DNA of 64,000 nt from Callorhinus ursinus. Lineage: Eukaryota; Chordata; Mammalia; Carnivora; Otariidae. The stretch is from contig NW_020312966.1 of NCBI RefSeq assembly GCF_003265705.1, forward strand, positions 20,201,090 to 20,265,089, written 5' to 3'. This document shows, piece by piece, positions 19,620 to 29,729 of this stretch. The position numbers and the translations under genes were made by a program. The stretch's first letter is position 1. The number at the start of each line of letters is the position of its first letter. The notes under the pieces are model-generated. The model saw only the letters and a list, made by a program, of their open reading frames with translations. It searched no databases and was not told where the DNA came from.

Positions 19620-20285
19620 ATTAATTCATTCATTTGGTCAACAAATACTGTGTGCCTGCTCTATGGTAGGCTTTGTTATAGGTGTCATAGATACAGTGGT
19701 AAGAAGGAGGTAATGCCTTTTTTCCTTATGGAGCTTACATTGCAGTGAGAAAGATGGAATTATGTTCTGCAGTTACGGTGTCAGCTTAGAGGTCATTGTG
19801 AGTGTGTGTGGATACTTGGTCTCTGTGTGGTTATTTTATTTTATTTGCCTGAGAGAGGGAGAGTGAGAGCGAGCGAGTGCACGTGCACAAGCAAGGGGAG
19901 CAGGGGGAGAGGGAGAAGCAGGCTCCCTGCTGAGTAAGGAGCCCGTTGCCGGCCTCGATCCCAGGACCCTGGGTTAATGACCTGAGCTGAAGGCAGACAC
20001 TTAACTGACTGAGCCACATAGTCGTCCCTGTGTGGTTATTTTAGATGTGGTGCTTAGGAAAGGCCTCTCTGAGGAGGTGTCATTTGAATAGAGAAGTGGG
20101 CAGCAAGCCATATAAATATTTGGGGAATGATATTCCAGGCAGAAAAAAAAAAAAACAAGCGTGAAGACCTCTGAGTTAAAAACTAGTTTGGCATACTCAG
20201 AGAATATTTAAAAGGTTTAGTATAGTTGGGACAGGGGGAGTAGCCAGGGGCCATATCTTGTTAGACTGGGTCATCTACAGTAAAA
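19620..20285 (-). mobile_element. L2 3' end, antisense, copy A
   Basis: Starts attcattcatttggtcaacaaatactgtgtgcctgctctatg and proceeds through cagtggtaagaaggaggtaatgcc, gaaaggcctctctgaggaggtgtcatttgaat and ggaatgatattccaggcag, which is L2 read backwards. Confidence 0.7.
19839..20027 (-). mobile_element. Carnivore SINE in L2
   Basis: TSD ctgtgtggttatttta at 19823-19838 and 20028-20043. The head complement is degraded (gagccacatagtcgtcc). Confidence 0.9.
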
Positions 20286-20289
20286 GAAA

Positions 20290-21085
20290 AAAAAATATTG
20301 AGAACCTGCAATGTGCTAGATGTAGTTTTAGGCACTACTTGGGATAAAGCAGTGAACAGAGCACACAAAATCCTTTACCTTCGGGGCGCCTGGGTGCCTC
20401 AGTCGGTTAAACGTGTGACTCTTGATGTCAGCCCAGGTCATGGTCTTGGGGTCATGAGATCAGGCCTTGTGTCCAACTCTGTGCTGAGTGTGGAGCCTGC
20501 TTGGGATTCTCTGTCCCTCATTCACATGAGCACTTGAATCTTTCTCTCAGTAAAACAACAACAACAACAACAACAACAAAGCCTTTACCTTCGTGGAGTA
20601 CATACTCTAGTAGAAAAAGATTAAAGAAGTAATGAAAACCTCTAAGTGGGTAATAAAGTTGTGGTAAGGAGACAAGGCAGGGAAGGGGGAGAGCAAGTGT
20701 GTGTACATGCAGTGAGGTGGGAGTTGCTCAGAAAGGTTTCACTGGTGATGTTCACACAAAGTCCTGAAGGCATCCCAGACAAGACTAAGGCCCTGGGATG
20801 AGTGTGTGCTGGTGGGTATGAGGAAGCCTGTGTGTTGAATGGAAGGAGAAGGGGAATGGTAGGGAAGAGGGTCAGAGAGGTGACAGGAGGCTGATTATAT
20901 ATGTCCTTGCAGATCTTTGCAGTGATTTTGGGTTTTTACTCTGAGATGGAATACCATTGGCAGGTTTTGGTCTGAAGCTTGAGATGAAGTTAGGTTTTAA
21001 AGGAATCCCTGGGTCCTGTGCTGAAAACGTCCTTTGGGAATTAAGGGTAGAAGCAGGGAGACTAACTTTGGCAATAATCTATGCA
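20290..21085 (-). mobile_element. L2 3' end, antisense, copy B
   Basis: A second run of the same order: ttgagaacctgcaatgtgctagatg...gataaagcagtgaacagag, ttcgtggagtacatactctagtag, gaaaggtttcactggtgatgttcacac, gccctgggatgagtg, ggttttggtctgaagcttgag, gaagcagggagactaactttggcaataatctatgcaagag. Confidence 0.7.
20384..20581 (+). mobile_element. Carnivore SINE with (AAC)n tail
   Basis: Older + strand subtype (gtgtgactcttgatgtcagcccagg) ending in an (AAC) repeat. TSD cctttaccttcg at 20372-20383 and 20582-20593. Confidence 0.9.
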
Positions 21086-21392
21086 AGAGTTGATGTCTTG
21101 ATTATTGTAAATAATGCTGCAATAAACACAGGGGTTCATATATCTTTGAGTTAGTGTTTTGCTTTTCCCTGTGTAAAGACCCCATAGTGGAATTATTAGA
21201 TCCTATGATATTTCTGTTTTTAATTTTTTGAGGAACCTCCATACTGTTTCCTGTGGTGGCTGCACTAATTTACATCCCTACCAACAGCGCACAAAGTTCC
21301 TTTTTCTTCACATCCTCTCCAGCACTTGTTCATTTTTGTCTCCTTGGTTTTAGACATTCTAACAGGTGTGAGGTGATAGCTCATTGTGGTTT

Positions 21393-21402
21393 NNNNNNNN
21401 NN
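21393..21402. other. Assembly gap, 10 N
   Basis: Ten undetermined bases inside the old L1, between tcattgtggttt and ttttttttggtattgagttg. In the related L1 at 38970-41800 the matching words are about 125-130 nt apart (39895 to about 40026). Confidence 0.98.
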
Positions 21403-21619
21403 TTTTTTTTGGTATTGAGTTGTATGGTTGTTTATATATTTTATATATTACCCCTTATTGGATATATCGTTTGCAAATATCTTCCCCATTCAGTAGGTTG
21501 CCTTTTTGTTTTGTTAATGGTTTCCTTTGCAAAAGCTATTTATTTGATTTAGTTCCAGTAGTTTGTTTTTTGCTTTTGTTTCTCTTCCTTAGGGGATGTA
21601 TCTAGAAACATGCAGTCTT

Positions 21620-22293
21620 TCAAAACTGAACCATGTCATCTGCGAATAGTGATAGCTTAACTTCTTTACCAGTATGGATGCCAGTTATGTTCTTTTCTCG
21701 TCTGAAAGCTGTGGCGAGGACTTCCAGTACTGTGTTGAATAAAAGTGGCGAGAGTGGACATCCTTGTCTTGTTCCTGACCTTAGAGGGAAAGTTTTCACC
21801 ACTGAGGATGAGGTTGGCTGTGAGTTTTGCATATATGGTCTTTATGATGTTTAGGTATGTTCCCTTTAATTCAGTTTTTTTGAGAGTTGTTATCATGAAT
21901 GGATGTTGAATCTTGTCATATACTTTTTTCTATATCTATTGAGGTGGTCATATGAATTTTATCATTTGTTGTGTTGATGTGGTTCATGACGTGGATTGAT
22001 TTGTGAGTATTGAACCATCCTGGCGTCCTAGGAATAAATCCCATCTGATCGAGGTGAATGATCTTTTTAATGTATTGGTGTATGAGGTTTGCTAATACTT
22101 TGTTGAGAATTTTGCATCTATGTTCATCAGTGATATTGGCCTGTAGTTCTTTTTTTGTGGTGTCTGGTTTTGGTATCAGAGTAATGCTTGCCTCATAGAA
22201 TGTATTTGGAAACTTTCCTTCCTCTTCTATTTTTTGGAAGAGTTGGAGGAGACTAAGTGTTAATTGTTTAAGTGTCTGGTAGAATTCACTCAT
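21620..22293 (-). pseudogene. Old L1 ORF2 reverse transcriptase remains
   Basis: Two broken frames. 21916-22293 carries [18 protein letters not shown] and the [19 protein letters not shown] block. 21620-21832 carries [19 protein letters not shown] and the catalytic FADDM motif. These are fingers/palm motifs of L1 reverse transcriptase, separated by frameshifts, so no functional product is expected. Confidence 0.9.
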
Positions 22294-22900
22294 AAATCCA
22301 GCTGGTCTTGTACTTTTATTTCTTGGTAGTTTTTGATTACTGATTCAGTTTCATTGCTTGTAATTGGTCTATTAAGATTATCTGTTTCTTCTTGGTTTAG
22401 TTTTGGAAGATTATGTATGTTTCTAGGAATATATCTATTTCTTCCAGGTTGCTTATTTTGTTGGCATATAATTTTTCATAGTATTCTCTTACAACCCTTT
22501 GTATTTCTGTGGCATCAGTTGTTACTTCTCTCTTGTTTCTCATTTTATTTATTTGGGTCCTTTTGCCTTTTTTTCTCGATGAGTCTGCCTAAAAGCTTTT
22601 CACTTTTATTTTTTCAAAGAACCAGCTCTTGGTTTAGTTGATTTTTTTTCTATTGTTATTTTAATCTCCATGGCATTTATTTCTGCTCTGATCTTTATTA
22701 TATCCTTTCTTCTACTCATTTTGAGCGTTGTTCTTTTTTTAGTTCCTTTAGGTGTAAAGTTAGATTGAATTTTTTTCTTGTTTCTTGACATAGGCCTGTA
22801 TTGATATGCACTTCCCTTTTAGAACTGCTTTTGCTGTGTTGCATAGATTTTGGACTGTGGTCTTTTCATTTTCATTTGTCTTCATGTATTTTTTAAATTT

Positions 22901-23085
22901 TTTTTTAAGATTTTATTTGAGAGAGAGCGAGCGAGAGAGAGCGAGCACGAGCAGGGACAGAGGCAGAGGGAGAAGCAGACTCCCTGCTGAGCAGGGAGCC
23001 CGATGCGGGGCTCAATCCCAGGACCCTGGGGTCATGACCTGAGCTGAAGGCAGATGCTTAACTGACTGAACCATCCAGGCACCCC
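22901..23085 (-). mobile_element. Carnivore SINE in old L1
   Basis: (gagc)n-rich body, TSD taaattt (22894-22900 / 23086-23092). Confidence 0.9.
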
Positions 23086-23622
23086 TAAATTTCTTCTTTG
23101 ATTACTTTTTTGACCCATTGGTTATTTAGTATCATGTTGTTTAGTCTCCATGTGTTTGTGTTTTTTCCAGTTTTTTTGTGATTTATTTCTAGTTTTATAC
23201 CAATGTAGTTGTAAAAGATGCATGGTGTCATTTCAGTCCTCTTAAACTTATTGAGGCTTGTTTTTTGGCCTAATATGTCATCTATTCTGGAGAATGTTCC
23301 ATGTGCACTTGGAAAGAAAGTGTATTCTGTGATTTTGGGTGTAATATTCTTTTATATCTGTTATGTCCATCTGGTCCAGTGTGTCATGCAGATACATTGT
23401 TTCCTTCTTGGTTTTCTGTGGGTGATCTATCCATTGATGTAAGTGGGATGTTAAAGTCCCGTACTGTTATTGTATTACCATTAATTTCTCTCTTTATGTC
23501 TGTTAATACTTTATCTATTTAAGTGCTTTGGTGTCGGGTGCATAGTTACAATTGTTATAACCTCTGGTTGGATTGATCCCTTTATCACTATGTAATGCCC
23601 TTTGTCTCTTATTACAGTTTTT

Positions 23623-23814
23623 TTTTTTTTTTTAAGATTTTATTTATTTGACAGAGAGACACAGCGAGAGCAGGAACACAAGCAGGGGGAGCGGGAGAGG
23701 GAGAAGCAGGCTTCCCGCAGAGCAGGGAGCCTGATGCGGGGCTCGATCCCAGGACCCTGGGATCATGACCTGAGCCGAAGGCAGACGCTTAACGACTGAG
23801 CCACCCAGGCGCCC
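23623..23814 (-). mobile_element. Carnivore SINE with perfect TSD in old L1
   Basis: TSD tcttattacagttttt at 23607-23622 and 23815-23830. Little diverged, hence recent. Confidence 0.95.
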
Positions 23815-23975
23815 TCTTATTACAGTTTTTGTTTTGTCTCTTTTGTCTAAGTATTGCTGCCCCAGTTTTTTTTTTTTTTTTTTTGACTTCCATAGGCATG
23901 GCAAATGTTTTTCCATCTCTTTGCTTTCAGATCTGAGGTGAGTCTCTTATAGGTGGCATATAGATGGATCTTTTT

Positions 23976-24145
23976 TTTTTTTTAAGACTTTATTTATTTG
24001 AGGGGAAGGAGCCGAAGGAGAGGGACAAGCAGACTCTGCACCGAGCACAAGGCCTGACATGGGCCGGATCCCAAGACCCCGAGATCCCGATCCAAGCCAA
24101 AACCAAGAGCTGGATGTTCAACTGACTGAACCACCCAGGTGCCCC
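23976..24145 (-). mobile_element. Carnivore SINE in old L1
   Basis: Short diverged copy with ccaaaaccaagagctggatgttcaactgac. TSD agatgg(a/g)tcttttt at 23962-23975 and 24146-24159. Confidence 0.9.
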
Positions 24146-24906
24146 AGATGGGTCTTTTTATTTTAAAATACATTCTCTGTGTCTTTTGATTGGAGCATTT
24201 AGGCCATTTGCATTTAAAGTAATTATTGATAGGTGTGTACTTATTGCCATTTAAAAAATTTGTTTTCTTGTTGTTTTTGTAGTTCTTTGTTCCGTTCTTC
24301 TCTTACTCTCTTTCTCTGAGATTGATATGTATCTACAGTGTTTTGTTTGGCTTTCTTTCTCTTTAGTTTTTGTGTATCTGTCATAGGTTGGGTTTGTGGT
24401 TACCATGAAGTTCATATATAACATACTAAGTAAAGAACAGTTTGTATTAATTTGGTGGTCATTTAAGTTCAAACACATTCTAAAAAAAAAAAAAAAAAAC
24501 CAGAAAAAAAAAATCCTTTTCCTTTTTCCCCTTCTCTTTTTACTCCCTGCTCCACATTTTGTGTATATGTTGTCATATTTTACATCTTTTTCTTATGTGT
24601 AATTATGTCCATTTCTTTTCCACTTAAAGAAGTACCTTTAACATTTTTCATAAGGCTGGTTTAATGGTGATAAACTCCTTTATCTTTTGTTTGTCTGGGA
24701 AACTTTCTCTCTCCTTTAAATCTGATTTATAATCTTGCTGGGTAGAATATTCTTGGTTGTGGGCTTTTTCCTTTCAGCACTTTGCGTATATCATGCCCTG
24801 CTCTTCTGGCCTGCAAAATTTCTGCTGAACAATCAGTTGATAGCCTTATGGTGTTTACCTTTTAGATAACTTTTTCTCTCTTGCTGCTTTTGGGATTATG
24901 TCTTTA

Positions 24907-25090
24907 TCTTTATTTATTTATTTATTTATTTATTTGAGAGAGAGAATGAGGGATAGAGCACATGAGAGGGAAGAGGGTCAGAGGGAGAAGCAGACTCCCT
25001 GCTGAGCAGGGAGCCCGATGGGGGACTCGATCCCAGGACTCCGGGATCATGACCTGAGCCGAAGGCAGTTGCTTAACCATCTGAGCCACC
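24907..25090 (-). mobile_element. Carnivore SINE in old L1
   Basis: (TTTA)n tail. TSD tatgtcttta at 24897-24906 and 25091-25100. The outermost head bases (caggcgcccc) are missing, so it is slightly 5'-truncated. Confidence 0.92.
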
Positions 25091-25380
25091 TATGTCTTTA
25101 TTTTTAACCTTTGACATTTTAATTATTATATGCTGTGGTGTGAACCTCCTTGGGTTCTTGTTTGGAACTCTCTGCTTTTTGGACTTGGATGTCTATTTCC
25201 CTTGTTAGATTAAGGAAGTTTTCAGTTATTCTTCAAGTAAGTTTTCTGCACCTTTCTTTTTCTCCTGGGACCCATCTCATGTGAATGTTTGGTCACTTGA
25301 TGTTATCCAAGAGATCTCTTAATCTTTCCTCATTTTATAAGAATTCTTTTCTCATTACTGTTCAGCTTGTGTGCTCTCCA

Positions 25381-25698
25381 TTACCCTGTCTTCCAGAGTG
25401 CTGATATGTTCTTCAGATCCTCTAACCTACTGTTGATTCCATCAATGTGTTTTTTTATTTCAGTTGTTGTATTCTTCAGCTTGGATTGGTTCTTTTCAAT
25501 ATTTTCTCTCTCTTTATTGAAGGTTTCACTGAGTTCTTCCACTCTTTTTTTTCCCAGCCCAGTGAGTATCTTTATGATCATTACATTAAATTCTTTATCA
25601 AGCATGTTGCTTAAGTCTGCTTGATTTAATGCTTTTATTGAGGTTTTTTTGTTTTGTTTTGTTTTTTCTCTTTTGGAGCATATTCCTCTGTCTCCCAA
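25381..25698 (-). pseudogene. Old L1 ORF1 N-terminal remains
   Basis: A 105-codon frame with ALNQADLSNMLDKEFNVMIIKILTGLGKKRVEELSETFNKE, recognisably an L1 ORF1p N-terminus and the start of the coiled coil (compare SDLEFRIMTLKILAGLEKS in the young L1). It ends early, with the rest of ORF1 in other frames. Confidence 0.85.
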
Positions 25699-25952
25699 TT
25701 TTGCTTGACTTCTGTGTTTGTTTCTGTGGATTAGGCAAAAGTGTTACTTCTCCAAAAGTTGAAAGAGCGGTCTTGTGTATGGTGATCCCTATGCAGACTG
25801 TGTGTTCTTGCTGACTTTGGCTGACTGGCTGGAGCTGTGGCTTGTATGTGCTTACTCAGTCTTAAACTGTGGCTTTTTACAGAAAGAATTAAGAAAAAAA
25901 TTTTGAAAGGAAAAGGAGAAAAGAAAAACAAAATGAGGATAAAAGAGTAAGA

Positions 25953-26139
25953 GTGGCACCTGGGTGGCTCAGTTTTTTAACTGTCTGCCTTCAGCTCAGG
26001 TCACGATCTCAGGGTCCTGGGATCGAGCCCCACATCAGGCTCTCTGCTCAGCAAGGAGTCTGCTTCTGCCTCTCCCCCTGGCTTATGCTCTCTCTTCCTA
26101 TCTCTCTCTCTCAAATAAATAAATAAAATATTAAAAAAA
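25953..26139 (+). mobile_element. Carnivore SINE in old L1 5' UTR
   Basis: Head tggcacctgggtggctcag, tail caaataaataaataaaat. It lies opposite in orientation to its L1 host. TSD unclear in the A-rich context. Confidence 0.88.
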
Positions 26140-26477
26140 TTCTCAAATCCTAAAGAAAAAGAACAAAACCAAAAAGAAACAATAAGCAAAATAAGTCAAA
26201 TTTTAAAAAGTTAAACAGTAAAAATTGAAACGCATACATACAGAGCACAAAACTGCAGCTTGTTTGCTTTGTCCCAGCATGACAGCTGGTGTGAGCATGT
26301 GACCCTGGGCTCACTGAGATCACAAGCTCTCTGTGATGACTGGACCTGCCAGTTACGGCATTGAGACCCTACAGTTATGGTGTTGGAATCCACCTCTTAG
26401 AGCAGCCAGATCCTTCTTCAGTCTCTTCTTTTGAGGTGGAGAGGGAGAGAGTATTCCTGCAGTTCCTTGGCCCTTTT

Positions 26478-26663
26478 AAAGATTTTATTCATTTACTTGA
26501 AAGAGAGAGAGACAGAGCACAACCAGGGGGAGAGGCAGAGGGAGAGGGAGAAGCAGACTTCCTGCTGAGCAGGGAGCCCGACATGGGGCTTGATCCCAGG
26601 ACCCTGGGATTATGACCTGAGCTAAAGAAAGACACTTAACCAACTGAGCCACCCAGGCACCCC
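26478..26663 (-). mobile_element. Carnivore SINE in old L1 5' UTR
   Basis: TSD ttccttggccctttt (26463-26477) / tccttggccttttt (26664-26677). Confidence 0.9.
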
Positions 26664-26945
26664 TCCTTGGCCTTTTTAAACCCAGGCTTTTTTTTCTGTG
26701 CCCCAGCGCATCTAGGGCTGGTATGAGCTTGTGGACCCTGGGCTTGCTGAAGTCACAGTCTCATTGGGAGGATTGGGCCTGCCTGTAATGGTGTCTGGAC
26801 CCTTTTCTGATCTAGGCTTTTAAGGTGGAGTGGGAGCATCAACTGTAGTTCCCCAGGCCCTCTGACCTGGGGAGCTTTTCCTTCAGCTCCCCTGCTGCTT
26901 GGCAGAGTTTTAGTGTTGTCTCTTTTATATGCTAGTTGCTCTTTT

Positions 26946-27125
26946 TTCTTTTTCTTTTAAGATTTATTTATTTGAGAGAGCATGAGCAGGAGAGGGGCAA
27001 AGGGAGAGGGAGAAGCAGACTCCCCACTGAGCAGGGATTCCCAAAGCGGTGCTCAATCCCAGGACCCGGGATCATGACCCAAGCCCAAGGCAGACACTAA
27101 ACCAACTGAGCCACCCAGGTGCCCT
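26946..27125 (-). mobile_element. Carnivore SINE in old L1 5' UTR
   Basis: TSD tgctagttgctctttt (26930-26945) / tgctagttgccctttt (27126-27141). Confidence 0.92.
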
Positions 27126-27461
27126 TGCTAGTTGCCCTTTTGAACCATGGGTTTATTTTGTTTGTTTGTTTGTTTTTCTGTGCCCAAGGACAGAGGGCTC
27201 TGTTCCTGGTCCTTTAGTACTGTGCCTTCCCACTGCAGTTCCCGGTGTTGGAGGTGGGGGTTCCCTCTGTTACTGTGTCTCTGTCTCTTTTGCTGTTCTC
27301 TTGCCATTCCGGCTTCAGTTGTTCAGTAGTTGCTCAGTCAGCCCTCTGTTCTTAAGGAGGAGTTGTTCTATTAATAGGTGTAATTTGGTGTGTTCTGTGG
27401 AGGAGGTGAGTTCAGTCTTCCTACATCACCATCTTGAATTGGAACTCGCAGGAGTTTTTCT

Positions 27462-27842
27462 TCTTTTTTTTTTAAAGTTTTTATTTAAATTCCATTTAGT
27501 GAACATACAGTGTAATGCTCGTTTCAGGGGTACAATACAGTGATTCAGCACTTCCGTATAACACCCCGTTCTCATCACAGCAAGTGCCTTTCATAATCCC
27601 CATCACCTATGGCCCCCATCCTGCTGCCCCCCTCCCCTCTGGTAACCATCACTGGGTTCCCTAGAGTTAAGAGTCTCTTTCTTGGTTTGTCTCTTTATCT
27701 CTTTTTTTTAACCCCTTTACTTGTTTGTTTTATTTCTTAAATCCCAGGTATGAGTGAAACCTTACGGTATTTGTCTTCCTCAGACTGACTTATTTCCCTT
27801 AGTATAATACGCTCTAGCTCCCTCCACCTCATTGCAAATGGA
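27462..27842 (-). mobile_element. Carnivore L1 3' end, 5'-truncated
   Basis: Antisense 3' UTR with attccatttagtgaacatacagtg, ccccatcacctatggcccc, ctctggtaaccatcactgggttcc, agagttaagagtctc and tgagtgaaaccttacggtatttgtc. It ends at ttgcaaatgg; possible TSD aggagtt on both sides. It inserted just outside the 5' end of the old L1. Confidence 0.88.
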
Positions 27843-28479
27843 CAAGGAGTTCTTTAAGGGAGAGGAATACGATTGAGATAGTGAGGGGAGGGAGTGGGGT
27901 CAAGATACAGTTTTTTTTTCAGTGGGAGAAATAACAGCATGTTTATATCTAGATAGTAATGATTCAGTAGGGAGACAGTGATAATACAGGAAAAGGAGCC
28001 ATTGCTGGGCGCCTGTGCTTGAGTAAGTTAGAGTAGAAGGGTTGTTTTTGGTAGGGGTGTGGGGGGGCGTACTGTTCATTCACAGGAACAGATTGGTGGG
28101 CAGAGTACATGGGCAGAGAACCATTTCCCTGTAAAAGAAGGAAGTCATCCATCTGTGCAGAATGTGGGAAGGGATCTGAGGGTCTGCTTCATTCAGACCT
28201 TCTGTTTTTGGTACCATCTTTAGCCTCATTAAGAGGAGATCTGTGAGAAATCAATTTTCAGAAAATTCCTAAGATAAATGAGTTTTACGTTCTTTACTGC
28301 AGTTTTTCACAGTCTTTGCTCTACTAATGAATATTGGGGTTCTCTAAGGAGGCAGAGTTTCCTAAATTTATTTGACACAGAACCATTTTTTCTTTTCACT
28401 GATCCTTCAAATTTCAAATAAATAGAACCAGTTTCATAAAGACTAACCTAGTTCATTTCTCCTTCTCTAATTTGCTGAG

Positions 28480-28960
28480 CTGGCCAGGGCTCTTGTGTGC
28501 AAGAGCAGAAAACCCAGTTTAAACTAATTTAAGCCACAAAGGGAACTTACTGGCTCACATGACTGGGCAGAGCAGGGCTTTGATCCTGGTGCTCAAATAA
28601 TGCCAGTATGGCTCTTTATCTTTCCAGCTCATATTAGGCTTCATTCCCTAGGTAGTTTCTCCCTATGATGGGCAACATGGCCCCCAGCACCTCAGTTTGA
28701 CATCCTCCCGACTTAGTCACTTTAGTGAAAGGGAAACCATCTCTCCTGTTAGCTCTGGCATAGAAGTCCTCTTGATCATTTTCATTGGCTGGGCTTGTCA
28801 TGTCCTTCCCTGAACCAATTATTGTGGCCAGGAGGATGGTTTACTTTAAAAGCTTGGCTCATGTGCCCCATTCCTGTGTCCAGGGAAGGAGAAGGCCTGT
28901 GATTGGCAGCCCCACCACGACTGTTAACTACATTTTAACCAGTCCTTACGAGATTAGATT
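28480..28960 (+). repeat. Unnamed ancient interspersed repeat, copy 2
   Basis: Reads agaaaacccagtttaaactaatttaagccacaaagggaacttactggctcac, gggcaacatggcccccagcacctcagtttgacatcc, gaaccaattattgtggccaggaggatgg. It is the longer counterpart of 11020-11410. Confidence 0.45.
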
Positions 28961-29208
28961 ATTTCTAGTCTTTTGCTCTTACTACCGATGTAAAACTAGC
29001 TGAGCTTTGAACACAGGTTTGTCAGATTTACTGGGCATAATTTGTCATGGTTGTAAAGAGTGCATTACAGTAAAGGGCACAAAAGGATCCTGGCTGGAAT
29101 CTGCTCTGTTAATTGAAAGTTGTTAATGGAAAGATGGGGGTCTGGCTAATGAAGAGAGGGAAAATTCGTCAGAGAGGCTTGAGACCAACAGAGAGTATTA
29201 GGATTCTT

Positions 29209-29413
29209 TTTTTTTTTTTTTTTTTAAGATTTTATTTATTTATTTGACAGAGAGAGACACAGCGAGAGAGGGAACACAAGCAGGGGGAGTGGGAGAGGGA
29301 GAAGCAGGCTTCCCGCCGATCAGGGAGCCCGATGCAGGGCTTGATCCCAGGACCCTGGGACCATGACCTGAGCTGAAGGCAGATGCTTAATGACTGAGCC
29401 ACCCAGGCGCCCC
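29209..29413 (-). mobile_element. Carnivore SINE with perfect 17-nt TSD
   Basis: TSD agagtattaggattctt at 29192-29208 and 29414-29430. Recent copy. Confidence 0.96.
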
Positions 29414-29479
29414 AGAGTATTAGGATTCTTAATACTGGTTTGAGCAACCCAGATGAGGATTAGTAGTCATTTGGTGTAT

Positions 29480-29660
29480 CTACGTTAAGTAGGTAGTCGA
29501 GTGCTGTGCAGCAAATGGGCTTGGGCTCATTTGGCATGGTTGTTGTTCTTTGGGTAAGTTAGCTTCTCTGTGTTTCAGATGGCTCTTTAAAGTGAGGATG
29601 GTAACACCACCAAACTCATGGAGTTGTGAATGGTTAATGAATGACTACTTGCTTCATGTC
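29480..29660 (+). mobile_element. MIR element
   Basis: ttgggtaagttagcttctctgtgtttcagatggctctttaaagtgaggatggtaacaccaccaaactcatggagttgtgaatgg follows the MIR core. Confidence 0.65.
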
Positions 29661-29729
29661 TAAATGTAGTAGTAGTACTCTTAGTTAGTGTACTCAAGTA
29701 TATATTCCTTTTTCTTTCCAGATAATTTT

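Larger units (their letters stand above)
21086..27445 (-). mobile_element. Old L1, nearly full length, 5' end complete, 3' end missing
   Basis: Read right to left. The 5' end is near 27445 (the reverse strand contains caagatggtgatgtaggaag); the 5' UTR runs to about 25700, followed by ORF1 remains (about 24600-25700), ORF2 remains (about 21100-24250) and loss of the 3' terminus next to an L2. Both frames are broken by stops and shifts. Seven SINEs interrupt it, and a 10-N gap lies inside. Without the SINEs it is about 5 kb. Confidence 0.85.

Noticed and set aside
27049..27543. 164-codon + strand frame
   Set aside because: Runs through a SINE, the old L1 5' UTR and the tail of another L1, so it is chance reading of transposon DNA.
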